From Nocardia brasiliensis ATCC 700358 (GTDB taxonomy: Bacteria > Actinomycetota > Actinomycetes > Mycobacteriales > Mycobacteriaceae): a stretch of DNA of 64,000 nucleotides. The position numbers and the translations under genes are program-made. Positions 1 through 8,046 of the stretch are shown piece by piece (within the stretch, counting starts at the first letter, position 1; each line of letters opens with the position of its first letter). The DNA lies in contig NC_018681.1 of the NCBI RefSeq assembly GCF_000250675.2, forward strand, positions 5,270,001-5,334,000, written 5' to 3'. A model generated the notes under the pieces. The model saw nothing but the letters and a program-made list of their open reading frames with translations, was not told where the DNA came from and did no database searches.

Positions 1-1105
1 TGTTCCCGGCAAACATCTCCGCGCGCTGGAACAGCACGGCATCTTCGAGCGGCTGCGGACCAGCCCCGATCCTGTTTTCGTCCCCCAGGGCGTCGCCGGC
101 GACGGTGCCGCGGCCCGGGTGGCGCTCGCGGTCCGGGGCGGCGGATCCGTCCTCGGCTACGTCTGGCTCGTCGTATCGGAGCCGCTGTCGGCCCGGCTGT
201 CCCAGCGCTTGACCGCGGCCGGCGAACTGGTCGCCGCGCACCTACTGGCGGCGGGACACGACACGTGCGGACGAGCGCAGCGACGTCGCCGCGAACTGGC
301 CGAGGCCTTGATCGCCGGCGGGCCCACCCGGATCGCCACAGCGGAAAAGCTGGGCCTGTCCGAGGGACCGGTGTCGGTGCTGGCGCTCGGCTTCGCACGG
401 TCCGCGACAGCTCGCGGCGCGACGCCTTCCGCGGGTATCTGCGCGGAAACAGCCGATTTGCGCCGCATCGAGGATTCGCTCGCCCATTATCTGGCCGCGG
501 TACACACCTCGGGCGTGGCAATCCGATCGGACCATATGGTCTACGGAATACTCGCGTGGCCGCACCGGACGCGTCAGCAAGCATGCGCCGCGGCGCAATC
601 CTTGGCTGCCGACTTCGCCGGACGAACGCCGCTTCCCGTTTCCTGCAGAATAGCGGTGAGCCCGCCCGCCCAGTCCGTTTCGGATTTGAGCCAGGCGCGT
701 ATTCAGGCCGAGGAAATATTGCGGACGATGTGCCACCCCGCCAGCGCCGCCGATGCCGTGGCGAATCTCGACGGTACGTTGCTGCAGCTGGATCTGTTGC
801 AGCTCGCCAATTACGCCGATTCCATCGCGCTTCCCGAATTCGTCGGCGCACTGCGGGTGCTGGCAGATCAGGACGGAGCGCAGGGACCGCTCCTGGCCAC
901 CCTGCGGGCCTACCTCGACAGCGCGGGCCGGGCCGAGGTCGCCGCGGAGACACTGCAGCTCCACGTCAACACCGTGCGGTATCGGATGCGGCGGATCAGG
1001 GAGGTCTGCGGCCTGGACCCCGAGGACGCCGATGCGATGCTGCTCGCCCATCTCCAACTCCGCGTGCGCGAGCTACGACGCCGCAACCATTCGGCGCCTC
1101 ACTGA
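1..1105 (+). CDS. PucR/CdaR-family transcriptional regulator, 5' end cut by window
   Basis: The reading frame is open from base 2 to the TGA at 1103-1105, so the start lies upstream of the window and any internal GTG is not a trustworthy start. The last ~65 residues carry the PucR-type helix-turn-helix: a LLATLRAYLDS helix, then AAETLQLHVNTVRYRMRRI. That is the typical C-terminal DNA-binding module of this family. The middle resembles the GGDEF-like region of CdaR regulators. Such proteins usually control nearby catabolic or secondary-metabolism genes. The P450 at 1523 lies downstream on the same strand, but 417 bases separate them, so no link is claimed. Confidence 0.8.
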   Translation, partial: VPGKHLRALEQHGIFERLRTSPDPVFVPQGVAGDGAAARVALAVRGGGSVLGYVWLVVSEPLSARLSQRLTAAGELVAAHLLAAGHDTCGRAQRRRRELAEALIAGGPTRIATAEKLGLSEGPVSVLALGFARSATARGATPSAGICAETADLRRIEDSLAHYLAAVHTSGVAIRSDHMVYGILAWPHRTRQQACAAAQSLAADFAGRTPLPVSCRIAVSPPAQSVSDLSQARIQAEEILRTMCHPASAADAVANLDGTLLQLDLLQLANYADSIALPEFVGALRVLADQDGAQGPLLATLRAYLDSAGRAEVAAETLQLHVNTVRYRMRRIREVCGLDPEDADAMLLAHLQLRVRELRRRNHSAPH

Positions 1106-1522
1106 GCGACTCCCCTGTTCGCGCGGAACCTGTTGCGCTGGTTCGAAAATCGCGCAGGCGACGTGGTAGTGCCGCAAGCCATGCACCCGCTCCGGACCAG
1201 ACGCGCCCGGCGCGGCGAATATTTTCGCCCCGCCATTGTTCGGTGCTGTTATCGCGTAAATCGTTCCGCCGCAAGTCCGAACAGGTAACAGTTCAGTGTG
1301 TCGCCGTCCATATCGCGGCCCGGATCAGTACACCGCAGGGAGTCGAACGGCGTGGCCCGTGCCGCGATGATCGCAGTAGGACAAACGTTTTCGCTTGTCG
1401 CCCCCGCCGTCAGGGAAATCCGAGCTAAGGTAACGTATCGATCGACAACGGGCCTCAGCGATAGCGGTCGGATCCGCCGAAGTCCTTGACCTTGGACCTA
1501 CCCGGAGAAAGGGCAAGACACA
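1106..1522. other. Intergenic region upstream of the P450 gene
   Basis: No convincing coding frame is seen. CTGTTA near 1246 and TAACAG near 1286 form a short, widely spaced inverted repeat. A TTGACC sequence near 1486 could be a -35 box for the P450 gene, but no clear -10 was found. The stretch probably holds the end of the PucR transcript and the P450 promoter. Confidence 0.3.
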
Positions 1523-2830
1523 GTGGACCTTCGTGACGTCCCGTGCGGTCCCGGACGTTTGCCTGTTGTCGGACACGGTTGGCGGTTGGTGCGTGATCCG
1601 GTCCAGTTCATGGTGGATCTGTCCAGCGTCGGAAAGATAGCCCGGGTCGATATCGGCAGCCTGGTCATCTATGTGATCACCGATTTCGAGCTCCTGCACC
1701 GGGTGTTGATCGAGAATTCCAGCACCTACGAGCGCGGACTCCTCTTCGAACGCATTCGTCTCATATTCGGGGAATCGTTCATCGTCGCGGACGGCCAAGA
1801 ACACAACGATATTCGTCGCATGCTCCAGCCGGCGTTCCATCGCACCGAGCTGGAAAGCTACGCGCACATCATGAAGCGTAACGCGGATGCGTTGGCGAGT
1901 TCGTGGCAGCCGGGCCAGGTCATCGAATTCACTCCTGTTCTGTTGCGTTTGGTCATCACCGACCTGCTGGGGTCCATGTTCTCGCACGAACCCAGCGACG
2001 AAGACATCCAACTCATCTCGGGTCTGATCAGCGATATCGGCGCAGGCGCCATCGTGGGCAGTATCTTGCCGAAGCGGGTGGCCAGCCTGCCATTGCCGGT
2101 GAACCGCAATTTCCGGTCGGGAGGAGCGCGACTGCGCGGCTTCTGCCGGCAGCTGCTGGTCGCGCGCCGGGCCAGTGGTGTCCGCCGGAACGACCTGATC
2201 GACATCCTGCTGGACTCACCGGAAGCCGCACAGCGTGGCGACGAGTTCCTGGTGGAGCAGGCCATGACGGTGCTCTTCGGCGGGATCGACGCCCTGACCG
2301 CCACGCTGACCTGGACGCTGTACGAGCTGGCACACCATCCCGCGGTGGCTTCGAGACTGCGGGAAGAGATCTCCGCCGCAGGCGATTTCAGTCCCAGCAG
2401 CCTCGACAAACTCGACTACCTGAACCAGTTCCTGAACGAGGTCACCCGCTCCCATTCGGCACTGCTGCAGACAAGGCGCAGCGTCACCACGGTCGAACTC
2501 GACGGTTTCGAATTCCCCGCCGGAACCGATATCGGCTACAGCCTGGCGGCCATTCACCGCAACCCGAACATCTTCCCCGATCCGGACGTTTTCGACCCCG
2601 ATCGGTGGTCCGCCGCCGACGTGAAACACCGGAGTTTCGCTCCGTTCAGCATGGGCAAGCAGATGTGCATCGGCAATAACTTCGCCTGGATGGCGTTGCA
2701 AACCACGCTCTTCAGTCTGCTGTCGAAGTGGGAGTTCCGGCCCGTCCCGATCAAGAGGCCAGGGCGAGCCATGGGACCGATCCCGGTGATGAAAAGGCTT
2801 CCGCTCCAGGTTGATCCAGTCTCCGGCTAG
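1523..2830 (+). CDS. Cytochrome P450
   Basis: A 435-residue soluble P450, normal length for bacterial class I enzymes, which use ferredoxin/ferredoxin reductase partners and work in the cytosol. The haem-binding loop FSMGKQMCIG contains the cysteine thiolate ligand. The K-helix ExxR is EVTR, and the DPDRW motif follows. The I-helix reads LFGGIDALTATL: the usual (A/G)Gx(D/E)T has Ala in place of the oxygen-activating Thr, which is unusual and may change the chemistry. The start is GTG at 1523, with a GGAGAAAGGG-type ribosome binding site just upstream. The substrate is unknown. No ferredoxin gene is adjacent, and a palindromic element lies directly after the stop. Confidence 0.9.
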   Translation: MDLRDVPCGPGRLPVVGHGWRLVRDPVQFMVDLSSVGKIARVDIGSLVIYVITDFELLHRVLIENSSTYERGLLFERIRLIFGESFIVADGQEHNDIRRMLQPAFHRTELESYAHIMKRNADALASSWQPGQVIEFTPVLLRLVITDLLGSMFSHEPSDEDIQLISGLISDIGAGAIVGSILPKRVASLPLPVNRNFRSGGARLRGFCRQLLVARRASGVRRNDLIDILLDSPEAAQRGDEFLVEQAMTVLFGGIDALTATLTWTLYELAHHPAVASRLREEISAAGDFSPSSLDKLDYLNQFLNEVTRSHSALLQTRRSVTTVELDGFEFPAGTDIGYSLAAIHRNPNIFPDPDVFDPDRWSAADVKHRSFAPFSMGKQMCIGNNFAWMALQTTLFSLLSKWEFRPVPIKRPGRAMGPIPVMKRLPLQVDPVSG

Positions 2831-3542
2831 GTTCTGTCTCGAAGTGGTGAGGCCGGCCATTAGCAGCTGCACCACTTCTCGGGATTCACACCTTTTCTGG
2901 GCGGCCAGAAGGGGTGTTGATCCCGAGAAGTGGTGCAGGTGTGTGGCTTTCGCGTGTCGGCACGGGGCTAACTGTCGCTTGGTTTGCTTGCGTTCGGGCT
3001 TGTTGGCTGGCTGCCGAAGTGTGACTTGCCCGGATTGGTGTGCCTGCCGCGGGAGTTACCGGGATGGTGCTGGGCGCGTCAGGTGGGGTTCCCGGCTTTA
3101 GGCGCACGTCAGGTGTATTAGGTGGGGTTCCGGCGTGGTCGTCTGGCTGTGGTGCTGTTTTCGAGAGTTCCTTGACGAGGTAACAGCGGTTTCGGGTGGG
3201 TGGGGTTATGGCTCGGCGTGCTTTGCTGGGCGAGTCACGGGGTCACAGACTTTCCATACGGTTCACAGCAGCTATAAACCCTGTGAGCAGTACGAAAACT
3301 CTGTGATCCCCAACCTATCTGTCGCTTGGTCCAGACCAAACGGTCCGCTACCCAACCGCCCTGTCTTTCCCAAGCCGCTCGAGACGCCACCACAGCCAGA
3401 TGACCACGCCGGAACCCCACCGAATACACCTGACCTGCACCTACAGCCGGGTACGGCACACGACGTGCTCAGCACTATCCCTGCAACTCCCGCAGCAGGT
3501 GCACCGAACTAGGCAGGCGCGGTTGGACTTCGAGACAGAGCC
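2830..3542. repeat. Large palindromic, possibly transposon-derived non-coding element
   Basis: Ends at 2830-2845 and 3527-3542 are 16-bp inverted repeats with one mismatch (GGTTCTGTCTCGAAGT against GGCTCTGTCTCGAAGT). Inside, bases 3015-3266 and 3280-3532 form a long imperfect palindrome centred near 3273. It includes a perfect 20-bp pair at 3121-3140 / 3402-3421 and a central hairpin at 3239-3311. No reading frame in it resembles a transposase. The layout suggests a MITE-like or decayed insertion element. I see no clear target-site duplication, so the mobile origin is inferred. Confidence 0.55.
2867..2938. terminator. Strong 72-nt hairpin after P450 gene
   Basis: Bases 2867-2884 (CTGCACCACTTCTCGGGA) and 2921-2938 are perfect 18-bp inverse complements. 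A second inner stem (about 2888-2900 with 2905-2917, including two G-T pairs) closes on a GCGG loop. It starts 37 nt after the P450 stop, so it could terminate that transcript, although no U-run follows. It also sits inside a larger repeat element and may instead be part of that element. Confidence 0.5.
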
Positions 3543-3579
3543 CAGTCGAACAGTCGACGCCGTAGCCACGACGCTCGGG

Positions 3580-4419
3580 TCAGGGTGTGCCAGATTTGGT
3601 GAGGGTCCTTTTGCGTTGTCCGGACACGCGGCGAAGCAGGATCGGCAGGGCGGCCGTGACGACGAAAAGGGTCGTGGCGACGACGACGAAATAGAGCAGG
3701 GATCCGTTACGGCCGAAACGCGGGAGGAAGGCGACCTCCTGACCCGTGGCGGCGACGGCGTTGAGGAACGGGGCGTACGCCTGCAGGGTGAGGCCATGCG
3801 GTAGCAGGTTGACGGAGTTCTCGGCTACATAGACCCAGAACAGCAGGACGGCGATGGCGGCGGACGGGGTGCGGATCACCGACCCGACCGCGATCCCCAC
3901 TCCGCATGCGGCGAACGCGTAGCTCGGGACGGTCCAGAGGAACCGGATCCCGGCGGCGTCCGTAATGTCTACCGCCCCATAGATTTTGGGGAACTGAGCG
4001 GGCAGCGTGACCATGACGACGACGAGCAGCACCGTCGTCGCTATCGCCGTGATGGCGCCGTAGTACAGCCACCGGGCCAACGCGACCGTCCAGGACCGGG
4101 GAAACAGGAAGGCGTTGAGATCGCTTGTCTGACCGCGCCATTGGGTGGCGTGGGCGTAGGCGGCGGTGACCATCATGACCGACACGGACAGGGTGATCAC
4201 CCAGTACACGGAGTTGGTGGTGGAGACCGTGGCTACGTAACTCTGCCCGGGGAGATCGGCAAGTCGTTCTGCGACAGCGGCGATCGCGAACGTGACGATC
4301 AGCGGCAGCGCGAAGGTGAGGGGGACGGACACGGTCCACAGGAAGCTGCGTCCCGCAGTGCGGGTCCATTCGGCGGCGATGCCGCGGCGGATCAGGGTGG
4401 CCGGGCCGGGGCCGCTCAT
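3580..4419 (-). CDS. ABC transporter permease protein
   Basis: A 279-residue integral membrane protein with about six hydrophobic segments, among them FLWTVSVPLTFALPLIVTF, IATTVLLVVVMVTLP and a C-terminal LYFVVVATTLFVVTAALPIL. This is the ABC-2 type exporter permease layout. Its ATG overlaps the stop of the upstream ATPase gene by 4 nt, so the two are translationally coupled and form one exporter. The substrate cannot be read from sequence. The C-terminus RRVSGQRKRTLTKSGTP is a basic cytosolic tail. Confidence 0.85.
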   Translation of the reverse strand: MSGPGPATLIRRGIAAEWTRTAGRSFLWTVSVPLTFALPLIVTFAIAAVAERLADLPGQSYVATVSTTNSVYWVITLSVSVMMVTAAYAHATQWRGQTSDLNAFLFPRSWTVALARWLYYGAITAIATTVLLVVVMVTLPAQFPKIYGAVDITDAAGIRFLWTVPSYAFAACGVGIAVGSVIRTPSAAIAVLLFWVYVAENSVNLLPHGLTLQAYAPFLNAVAATGQEVAFLPRFGRNGSLLYFVVVATTLFVVTAALPILLRRVSGQRKRTLTKSGTP

Positions 4420-5153
4420 GGCGTCACTCCCGACGGGAGTTGAGTGGGCAGTCCGGCGATGCGCAGGTAGGCGTCTTCGAGACCGGCCTCGCCGGGCTCC
4501 AGGGTGTTCATGAGGTGAGCGAACGGCTGGTCGGCCAAAACGCGTCCGTTTCCGATGATGACGATGTGGTCGGCGTTGCGTTCGACCTCATCGAGCAGGT
4601 GGGTGGCGACCAGGACACACGTCCCCGCATCGGCGAGGTCGCGCAGCAGTCCGCGGATCCACCGGATACCCGCGATGTCGAGGCCGTTGAGCGGTTCGTC
4701 GAGCAGCAGGGTCTGCGGCTCGGAGAGCAATGCGGCGGCGATGCCGACCCGTTGCAGCATGCCGAGCGAATAGTGCCCCAACCGGCGATCGGCGACCCGG
4801 ACGAGATCGACGATCTCGAGTACGTCGTCGACCCGGCCGGTGCGCAGTCCACGAGCCCGGGCGATCCAGCGCAGGTGCCGGCGTGCGGTGTGGCGCGGGT
4901 CGAAGGCCCGGTAGTTGAGGTGCATGCCGAGCGAGGCCGGCGTGCTGTGGTGGGCCCGGACGACGGTGTCGTCGACCCGGACCGTACCGACAGCGGGCGT
5001 GATAACGCCGCAGACGCACCGCAGCAGCGTGGTCTTGCCGGTGCCGTTGAGACCGATGAGGTAGGTGAGTGCCCCGTCTGCCACGCTCAGTTCGGGGACC
5101 TCGAGGACGGTGACGCCGGAATAGCCCAGGGTCAGGTCACGGATTTCGATCAC
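4416..5153 (-). CDS. ABC transporter ATP-binding protein
   Basis: A 245-residue nucleotide-binding subunit with Walker A GLNGTGKTT, signature YSLGMLQRVG and Walker B TLLLDEPLNGLD, followed by the H-loop ATHLLDE. It energises the downstream permease (3580-4419) through a 4-nt ATGA overlap. The IRWIRGLLR stretch after Walker B is nearly identical to that in the second ABC ATPase of this window (12079-13032), so the two exporters look like related copies. Substrate unknown. Confidence 0.9.
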   Translation of the reverse strand: MIEIRDLTLGYSGVTVLEVPELSVADGALTYLIGLNGTGKTTLLRCVCGVITPAVGTVRVDDTVVRAHHSTPASLGMHLNYRAFDPRHTARRHLRWIARARGLRTGRVDDVLEIVDLVRVADRRLGHYSLGMLQRVGIAAALLSEPQTLLLDEPLNGLDIAGIRWIRGLLRDLADAGTCVLVATHLLDEVERNADHIVIIGNGRVLADQPFAHLMNTLEPGEAGLEDAYLRIAGLPTQLPSGVTP

Positions 5154-5168
5154 GGCGTTCGGAGTCGG

Positions 5169-5648
5169 TCAGAAGTCGCAGCCCATGGCCAGCCCGACGG
5201 CTTTGACGCCCTCGCAGACGGAACTGTTGGACAGCTTCCAGACACCATCGATCCGCTTCCAGACCACGCGCGCAACGAGATCTGGTTGTCCCGCCGACTT
5301 GCTGCGCAACATGGCGGTGTGCACGTTGCCCTCGTGGGTTTCCGGGCCGGTGATCTCGTTCGATCCGCGCGGCGCGCGGTACCAGCCGATGTTGTACAGG
5401 GTGCGGGCAACCACGACCGCCCGCGTACCGCCTTCCATATGGGCGGCCTTGGCCTCGTCGGAGCCGGGCAGCTCGATCAGGAACGCGACCTGATCGTCGA
5501 GTTCGCCCAGGGTCGGGACATCGTCGGTGATGAGATCCCCCGGCGCGGCGGCGGCGATAGGGGCATTGACAACCGAGGCACCGGTCGTGACCACGGCGAC
5601 CGTCATGATCGACGACACGACACCAGCGACAGTTGTGAGGGTCTTCAT
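5169..5648 (-). CDS. Secreted MTB12-like low-molecular-weight antigen family protein
   Basis: About 159 residues. The chosen ATG (5648) follows an AGAGGA ribosome binding site; the frame is open further upstream but those starts lack one. An N-terminal signal sequence (MKTLTTVAGVVSSIMTVAVV followed by small residues to ~AAAAPGD) predicts export. The mature part contains MEGGTRAVVVAR and ends WKLSNSSVCEGVKAVGLAMGC, which resembles the C-terminal domain of mycobacterial MTB12/CFP-2. That similarity is the basis of the call. The function of the family is poorly known. It lies just downstream of the 5757-6569 methyltransferase gene on the same strand. Confidence 0.6.
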   Translation of the reverse strand: MKTLTTVAGVVSSIMTVAVVTTGASVVNAPIAAAAPGDLITDDVPTLGELDDQVAFLIELPGSDEAKAAHMEGGTRAVVVARTLYNIGWYRAPRGSNEITGPETHEGNVHTAMLRSKSAGQPDLVARVVWKRIDGVWKLSNSSVCEGVKAVGLAMGCDF

Positions 5649-5756
5649 TGTTTCATCCTCTTGATCGACTGGGACAGCACCTGATGCACGCTCGAATGTG
5701 CAGGCGGCCAACAACAAATTGGCGTACCCGACATTACTCTTGTTGCTGCCGGATTC

Positions 5757-6569
5757 TCAGGGTTTGCGGCCGATGGCGGCGTCCATGATCATCCGAGTTT
5801 TCGGCAAGTCGGGGCGCAGCCACTCCTGCACCGGGACCACACCGGGTTCGAGCAGCTCGAAGCCGTCCAAAAAGGACTTCGTCTGTGCCGGGGACCGGAA
5901 GCAGACCTGGGCGGATGTTTCCTTGGTAGCCGTGAGCACCTGGAGCACCTCGGGGGCGGAATCGGTGGAGCCGTGCGTGATCGCCAGCAAACTGCCCGGC
6001 GCCAACCGATCACGAAAGGCCGCGATGATGTCGCCGGGGCCCTCTTCGTCCATCACGTAGTGCAGCACACCGATGATGGTGATGGCCACGGGCTCGTTGA
6101 AATCGATCAGGGTCTGGTTCTTCAGCTGATCGAAAATCTTGTCGGGATGACGAACATCGCCCAATAGTGCTGTGACACCGCGCGGGCCGGCCAGCAGCGC
6201 GTCACAATGCGCGTGCACGACCGGGTCGTAGTCGACGTACACCACCTGCGCCGACGGCTCGATCTCGCGAGCCGCCTCGTGCACGTTGGGCGAGGTCGGG
6301 ATACCCGAGCCGAGATCGATGAACTGCCGGATGCCCGCATCGGCAGCCATCTGGACCGCCTTGAGCATGAAGCTGCGGGCGAACCACGCCACGGTCTTGA
6401 TTTCGGGTGCGCGAGTGAGCATTTCGTTGCCCATGTCTTCGTCGACCTCGCGATAGTCCTTCCCGCCCAATAGGTAGTCGTACACCCGCGCAGAGTTCAG
6501 CGCGCCGGGGTCGAACGGTTCCGGCTTTCGGTCGCTCTCCGGCGCAGGCCCTTCAGTTGCTTCGACCAC
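5757..6569 (-). CDS. SAM-dependent methyltransferase, DUF574 (SCO0332-like) family
   Basis: A 270-residue protein. N-terminal NSARVYDYLLGGKDYREVDED and FIDLGSGIPTSPNVHE are the hallmark motifs of the actinobacterial S-adenosyl methyltransferase family PF04672. VVYVDYDPVVHAH and ITIIGVLHYVMDE are further conserved SAM-fold positions. It is cytosolic. Substrates of this family are mostly unknown, and it is common and multi-copy in Nocardia and Streptomyces. It is a single-gene unit in its neighbourhood, with 187 nt to the secreted antigen gene downstream. Confidence 0.85.
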   Translation of the reverse strand: MVEATEGPAPESDRKPEPFDPGALNSARVYDYLLGGKDYREVDEDMGNEMLTRAPEIKTVAWFARSFMLKAVQMAADAGIRQFIDLGSGIPTSPNVHEAAREIEPSAQVVYVDYDPVVHAHCDALLAGPRGVTALLGDVRHPDKIFDQLKNQTLIDFNEPVAITIIGVLHYVMDEEGPGDIIAAFRDRLAPGSLLAITHGSTDSAPEVLQVLTATKETSAQVCFRSPAQTKSFLDGFELLEPGVVPVQEWLRPDLPKTRMIMDAAIGRKP

Positions 6570-6906
6570 GGGTGTAACCGTAGCCGATCACCCCCGCAGG
6601 TGTGTGCTCCTCCACGGATCTGGCACGCGGATGTGTTGGAATTCGCGGCACCGTACCCCGAATCGCCCCTTCCAAACCGGCCCTTCGGTCTGTGCCGGGC
6701 GCGAACCGCGCTCCGGCACAACGGTGTTCGCTACGCCACCGGCCGTCCGATATACGCCGATTTCGCAGCGCCGATGAGCCGATTCCGGCGTGCGGCTGCG
6801 CCTTTCGCCGCGGTTCGGATCGTTCCCGTCACGGTGCGCACTATGCCTGCGCGTGTTCACCTCGGTGGGCGACGACCGACAACGGCCACTGTGACCAAAG
6901 TTCGTT
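6570..6906. other. Intergenic region with no recognised gene
   Basis: About 340 bases upstream of the DUF574 methyltransferase gene. Open frames cross it on both strands but show no family motif. I see no repeat, tRNA or clear promoter. It presumably holds the promoter of the methyltransferase and the 3' end of the gene at 6907-8019. Confidence 0.25.
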
Positions 6907-8019
6907 TCACAGATCCGTTTCCGCCAGGGCGACCGCGTGCGCGACCGCGGAGCGCGCCCGCTCGACGGTCGTATAGCGCCCTAGACCGCAAGGCGCCGCG
7001 ACGTCCAACGGCCCGCCGTAGGCCGCCTCCGCGACCGCCAGCGCCTGTCGGGCCTGCGCGAGCGGCTGCGCCGCATGCGCGAGCCCGGCGGCGACACGCG
7101 TATCGGCGGGCAGTTCGAGACGGGCCAGGGGCGCGTAGTACCGCGGCCGGACCGGCGCCTGTTTGCCGTCGCCGATGGGCATGTGGACGAAATCGAGATG
7201 TCTTCCCGCGGGCCAGTATCGGGCTATCGCGTTCGCCAGATCTACGACCGCCGCCGCCGACCTCGGCGCCACCGCCGGTTTGTCGTCGAGACTGCCGAAG
7301 CAGAGATGGACGCCGAAGTGGGCATCGTGGGGCGCCCGGGCGACGAGCCGGCCGATCGCGCGGCCCGCTGCGTTGGCCGGGCCCTGCCGCAGGACCCCGG
7401 GCATGCGCGCACAGATGAGCGTCTCCGCGGCCAGCTCGAGTTGGAAGACGACGTTGTTCCCCAACTTCTCATGGATTCGGACGATTTCCCGGACGGTGGC
7501 GTCGACGATCGGACGGTAATAGGGGAAGGCTCGGGCACCGCGCTGCGCCGAGCGTCGACGCCACACGAGCATCCGCGCCTCGAAAGCAATGAAGCCGATG
7601 ACGAAAGGCGTCGGTATGCCGACCTGAAAGCGCAGGCCGGGATCGGTTCGCCGCATGTCAGCCAGCGCCTCGAGGGCGCGGTCGGTTTCCGCCGCATAGC
7701 CGAGCGCGGCGTCGAGATCGGCTTCGGTCAGCGACCGGCCTTCCTTCAGCCGAAAGGTGTTGCGGGAACGCAGCGTCGACCAATCCCCGCGGCGCACGGG
7801 CGCCAGCGCCGGAATGTTGTCGAGCCGGTCGATGATCGGCCTGATGTACCACTGGGCGCGATAGGGATCCGCCTCACCGCCGGGTAGTACGCCGTCCAGA
7901 TATTCACCGGCGGTATCGACGGCGAACGCCATAGCCTTCTCTGGAGTGTCCAACTGTCCGGGCAAGCTGCCCACGAAGTGAATCCTGCGCTTAGGCTGCA
8001 CCGCGCCAGTGTTGCACAT
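6907..8019 (-). CDS. MetE-like (UROD/MetE superfamily) TIM-barrel protein
   Basis: A 370-residue protein beginning near MCNTGAVQPKRRIHFVGSLPG. The order of motifs resembles the C-terminal catalytic barrel of cobalamin-independent methionine synthase: an N-terminal GSLPG segment, a central QLELAAETLI and HFGVHLCFGS, then a late cysteine in DVAAPCGLGRYT, near where MetE has its second zinc-ligand Cys. It is far too short for full MetE and lacks the N-terminal half. Proteins of this kind have unassigned or methyltransfer-related roles. It is likely co-transcribed with the upstream flavin monooxygenase (gap about 27 nt). Confidence 0.5.
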   Translation of the reverse strand: MCNTGAVQPKRRIHFVGSLPGQLDTPEKAMAFAVDTAGEYLDGVLPGGEADPYRAQWYIRPIIDRLDNIPALAPVRRGDWSTLRSRNTFRLKEGRSLTEADLDAALGYAAETDRALEALADMRRTDPGLRFQVGIPTPFVIGFIAFEARMLVWRRRSAQRGARAFPYYRPIVDATVREIVRIHEKLGNNVVFQLELAAETLICARMPGVLRQGPANAAGRAIGRLVARAPHDAHFGVHLCFGSLDDKPAVAPRSAAAVVDLANAIARYWPAGRHLDFVHMPIGDGKQAPVRPRYYAPLARLELPADTRVAAGLAHAAQPLAQARQALAVAEAAYGGPLDVAAPCGLGRYTTVERARSAVAHAVALAETDL

Positions 8020-8046
8020 CGGCTCTCCACCAGGACCGTCCGAGGG

